Positions 28,767-28,928 of a stretch of DNA of 28,928 nt are shown piece by piece. Positions within the stretch are counted from its first letter, which is position 1, and each line of letters starts with the position of its first letter. A program made the position numbers and the translations under genes. The stretch covers positions 1 through 28,928 of IMG/VR virus record IMGVR_UViG_3300043436_005817, one strand, 5' to 3'. The stretch is from a virus. The notes beneath the pieces are model-generated. The model was not told the DNA's origin, did not search any database, and worked only from the letters and a program-made list of their open reading frames with translations.

Positions 28767-28928
28767 GTGAAGGGATCGGACTTCGTCTATTATTCCATGC
28801 GATGCCGAAAGCAGCGCATGATGAGCGAAGCGGCGACATCGCCGCGGGCGGCGGCTGCGCACAAGCGGCTGGCCAGCGCGCTGGCGGACAGGGCCGCGCG
28901 GGCGATGATGAACGAGGACAGCTGGTAG
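28767..28928 (+). CDS. Small hypothetical protein, likely host chromosome
   Basis: 53 residues, starting at GTG 28767 with AGGAG (28754-28758) eight bases upstream, ending at the window edge. It is helical and Ala/Arg/Met-rich (DFVYYSMRCRKQRMMSEA, AAAAHKRLASALADRAARAM), a style seen in small sphingomonad proteins with a YY...A...H..LA pattern. It lies beyond the tRNA-Lys remnant and so is probably bacterial rather than phage. The 130 bases between the tRNA remnant and this gene hold no clear promoter. Confidence 0.6.
   Translation: MKGSDFVYYSMRCRKQRMMSEAATSPRAAAAHKRLASALADRAARAMMNEDSW

Noticed and set aside
1-28928. CRISPR arrays, insertion sequences, toxin-antitoxin pairs or a known anti-phage defence system.
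   Set aside because: No regularly spaced repeats, transposase motifs or paired toxin/antitoxin genes were recognised. The only odd cargo is the two lipoproteins, the small minus-strand gene and the SGNH module.

Overview
The window is the late (morphogenesis and lysis) half of a temperate, lambda-like siphophage integrated in a GC-rich alphaproteobacterial chromosome. Gene style, start contexts and the protein families point to the sphingomonads (Sphingomonas/Sphingobium/Novosphingobium group); this host assignment is from pattern recognition, not a search. Almost every gene is on the + strand and tightly packed, with ATGA/GTGA overlaps and good Shine-Dalgarno sequences. The right end is marked by the 3' half of a tRNA-Lys gene (28588-28634), the usual footprint of a tRNA-targeting integrase. 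After it comes one small gene that looks chromosomal. The integrase, the repressor and most early genes lie outside the window to the left.

Layout. 1-1364: end of the early region, with the C-terminal part of an O-like replication protein (carrying an unusual C-tract/AT-rich block that could be the origin) and two unassigned genes. 1361-2524: control segment, with a NusG-like gene, a good sigma70-type promoter overlapping its stop codon, a tRNA-Trp, tandem RNA hairpins and a small gene. This is where lambda has Q and its late promoter. 2651-11528: packaging and head, with the small terminase (carrying a cluster of 9-bp repeats), GpA-type large terminase, gpW-like joiner, portal, a prohead protease/major capsid fusion, a DUF2190-type capsid protein and the neck/tail-completion genes. 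11544-24842: long non-contractile tail, with tube protein, a G/GT chaperone pair joined by a predicted -1 frameshift, a lipoprotein, a tape measure with an internal M15 peptidase-like domain, a tail-tip series ordered as in gene transfer agents, and fibre proteins including a large one with an SGNH esterase-like domain. 24871-26655: lysis module with two membrane proteins, an N-acetylmuramidase-type endolysin and a short lipoprotein. 26656-28290: a small beta-rich protein and a second, stand-alone SGNH hydrolase.

How it works together. The NusG-like factor probably lets polymerase starting near 1955 read through the whole rightward operon. Terminase packages DNA, perhaps from the repeat cluster in its own small-subunit gene, into procapsids built by the fusion protein. 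The tail is assembled around a tape measure that can probably cut peptidoglycan on entry. Two SGNH esterase-like proteins suggest that acylated surface polysaccharide matters for adsorption or release. The most notable signals not explained by ordinary annotation are the TGTCCGCAC repeat cluster (2651-2881), the A AAA AAC slippery site with its hidden 122-codon extension (13234-13608), and the NusG-like/promoter/tRNA-Trp/hairpin control block (1361-2227).
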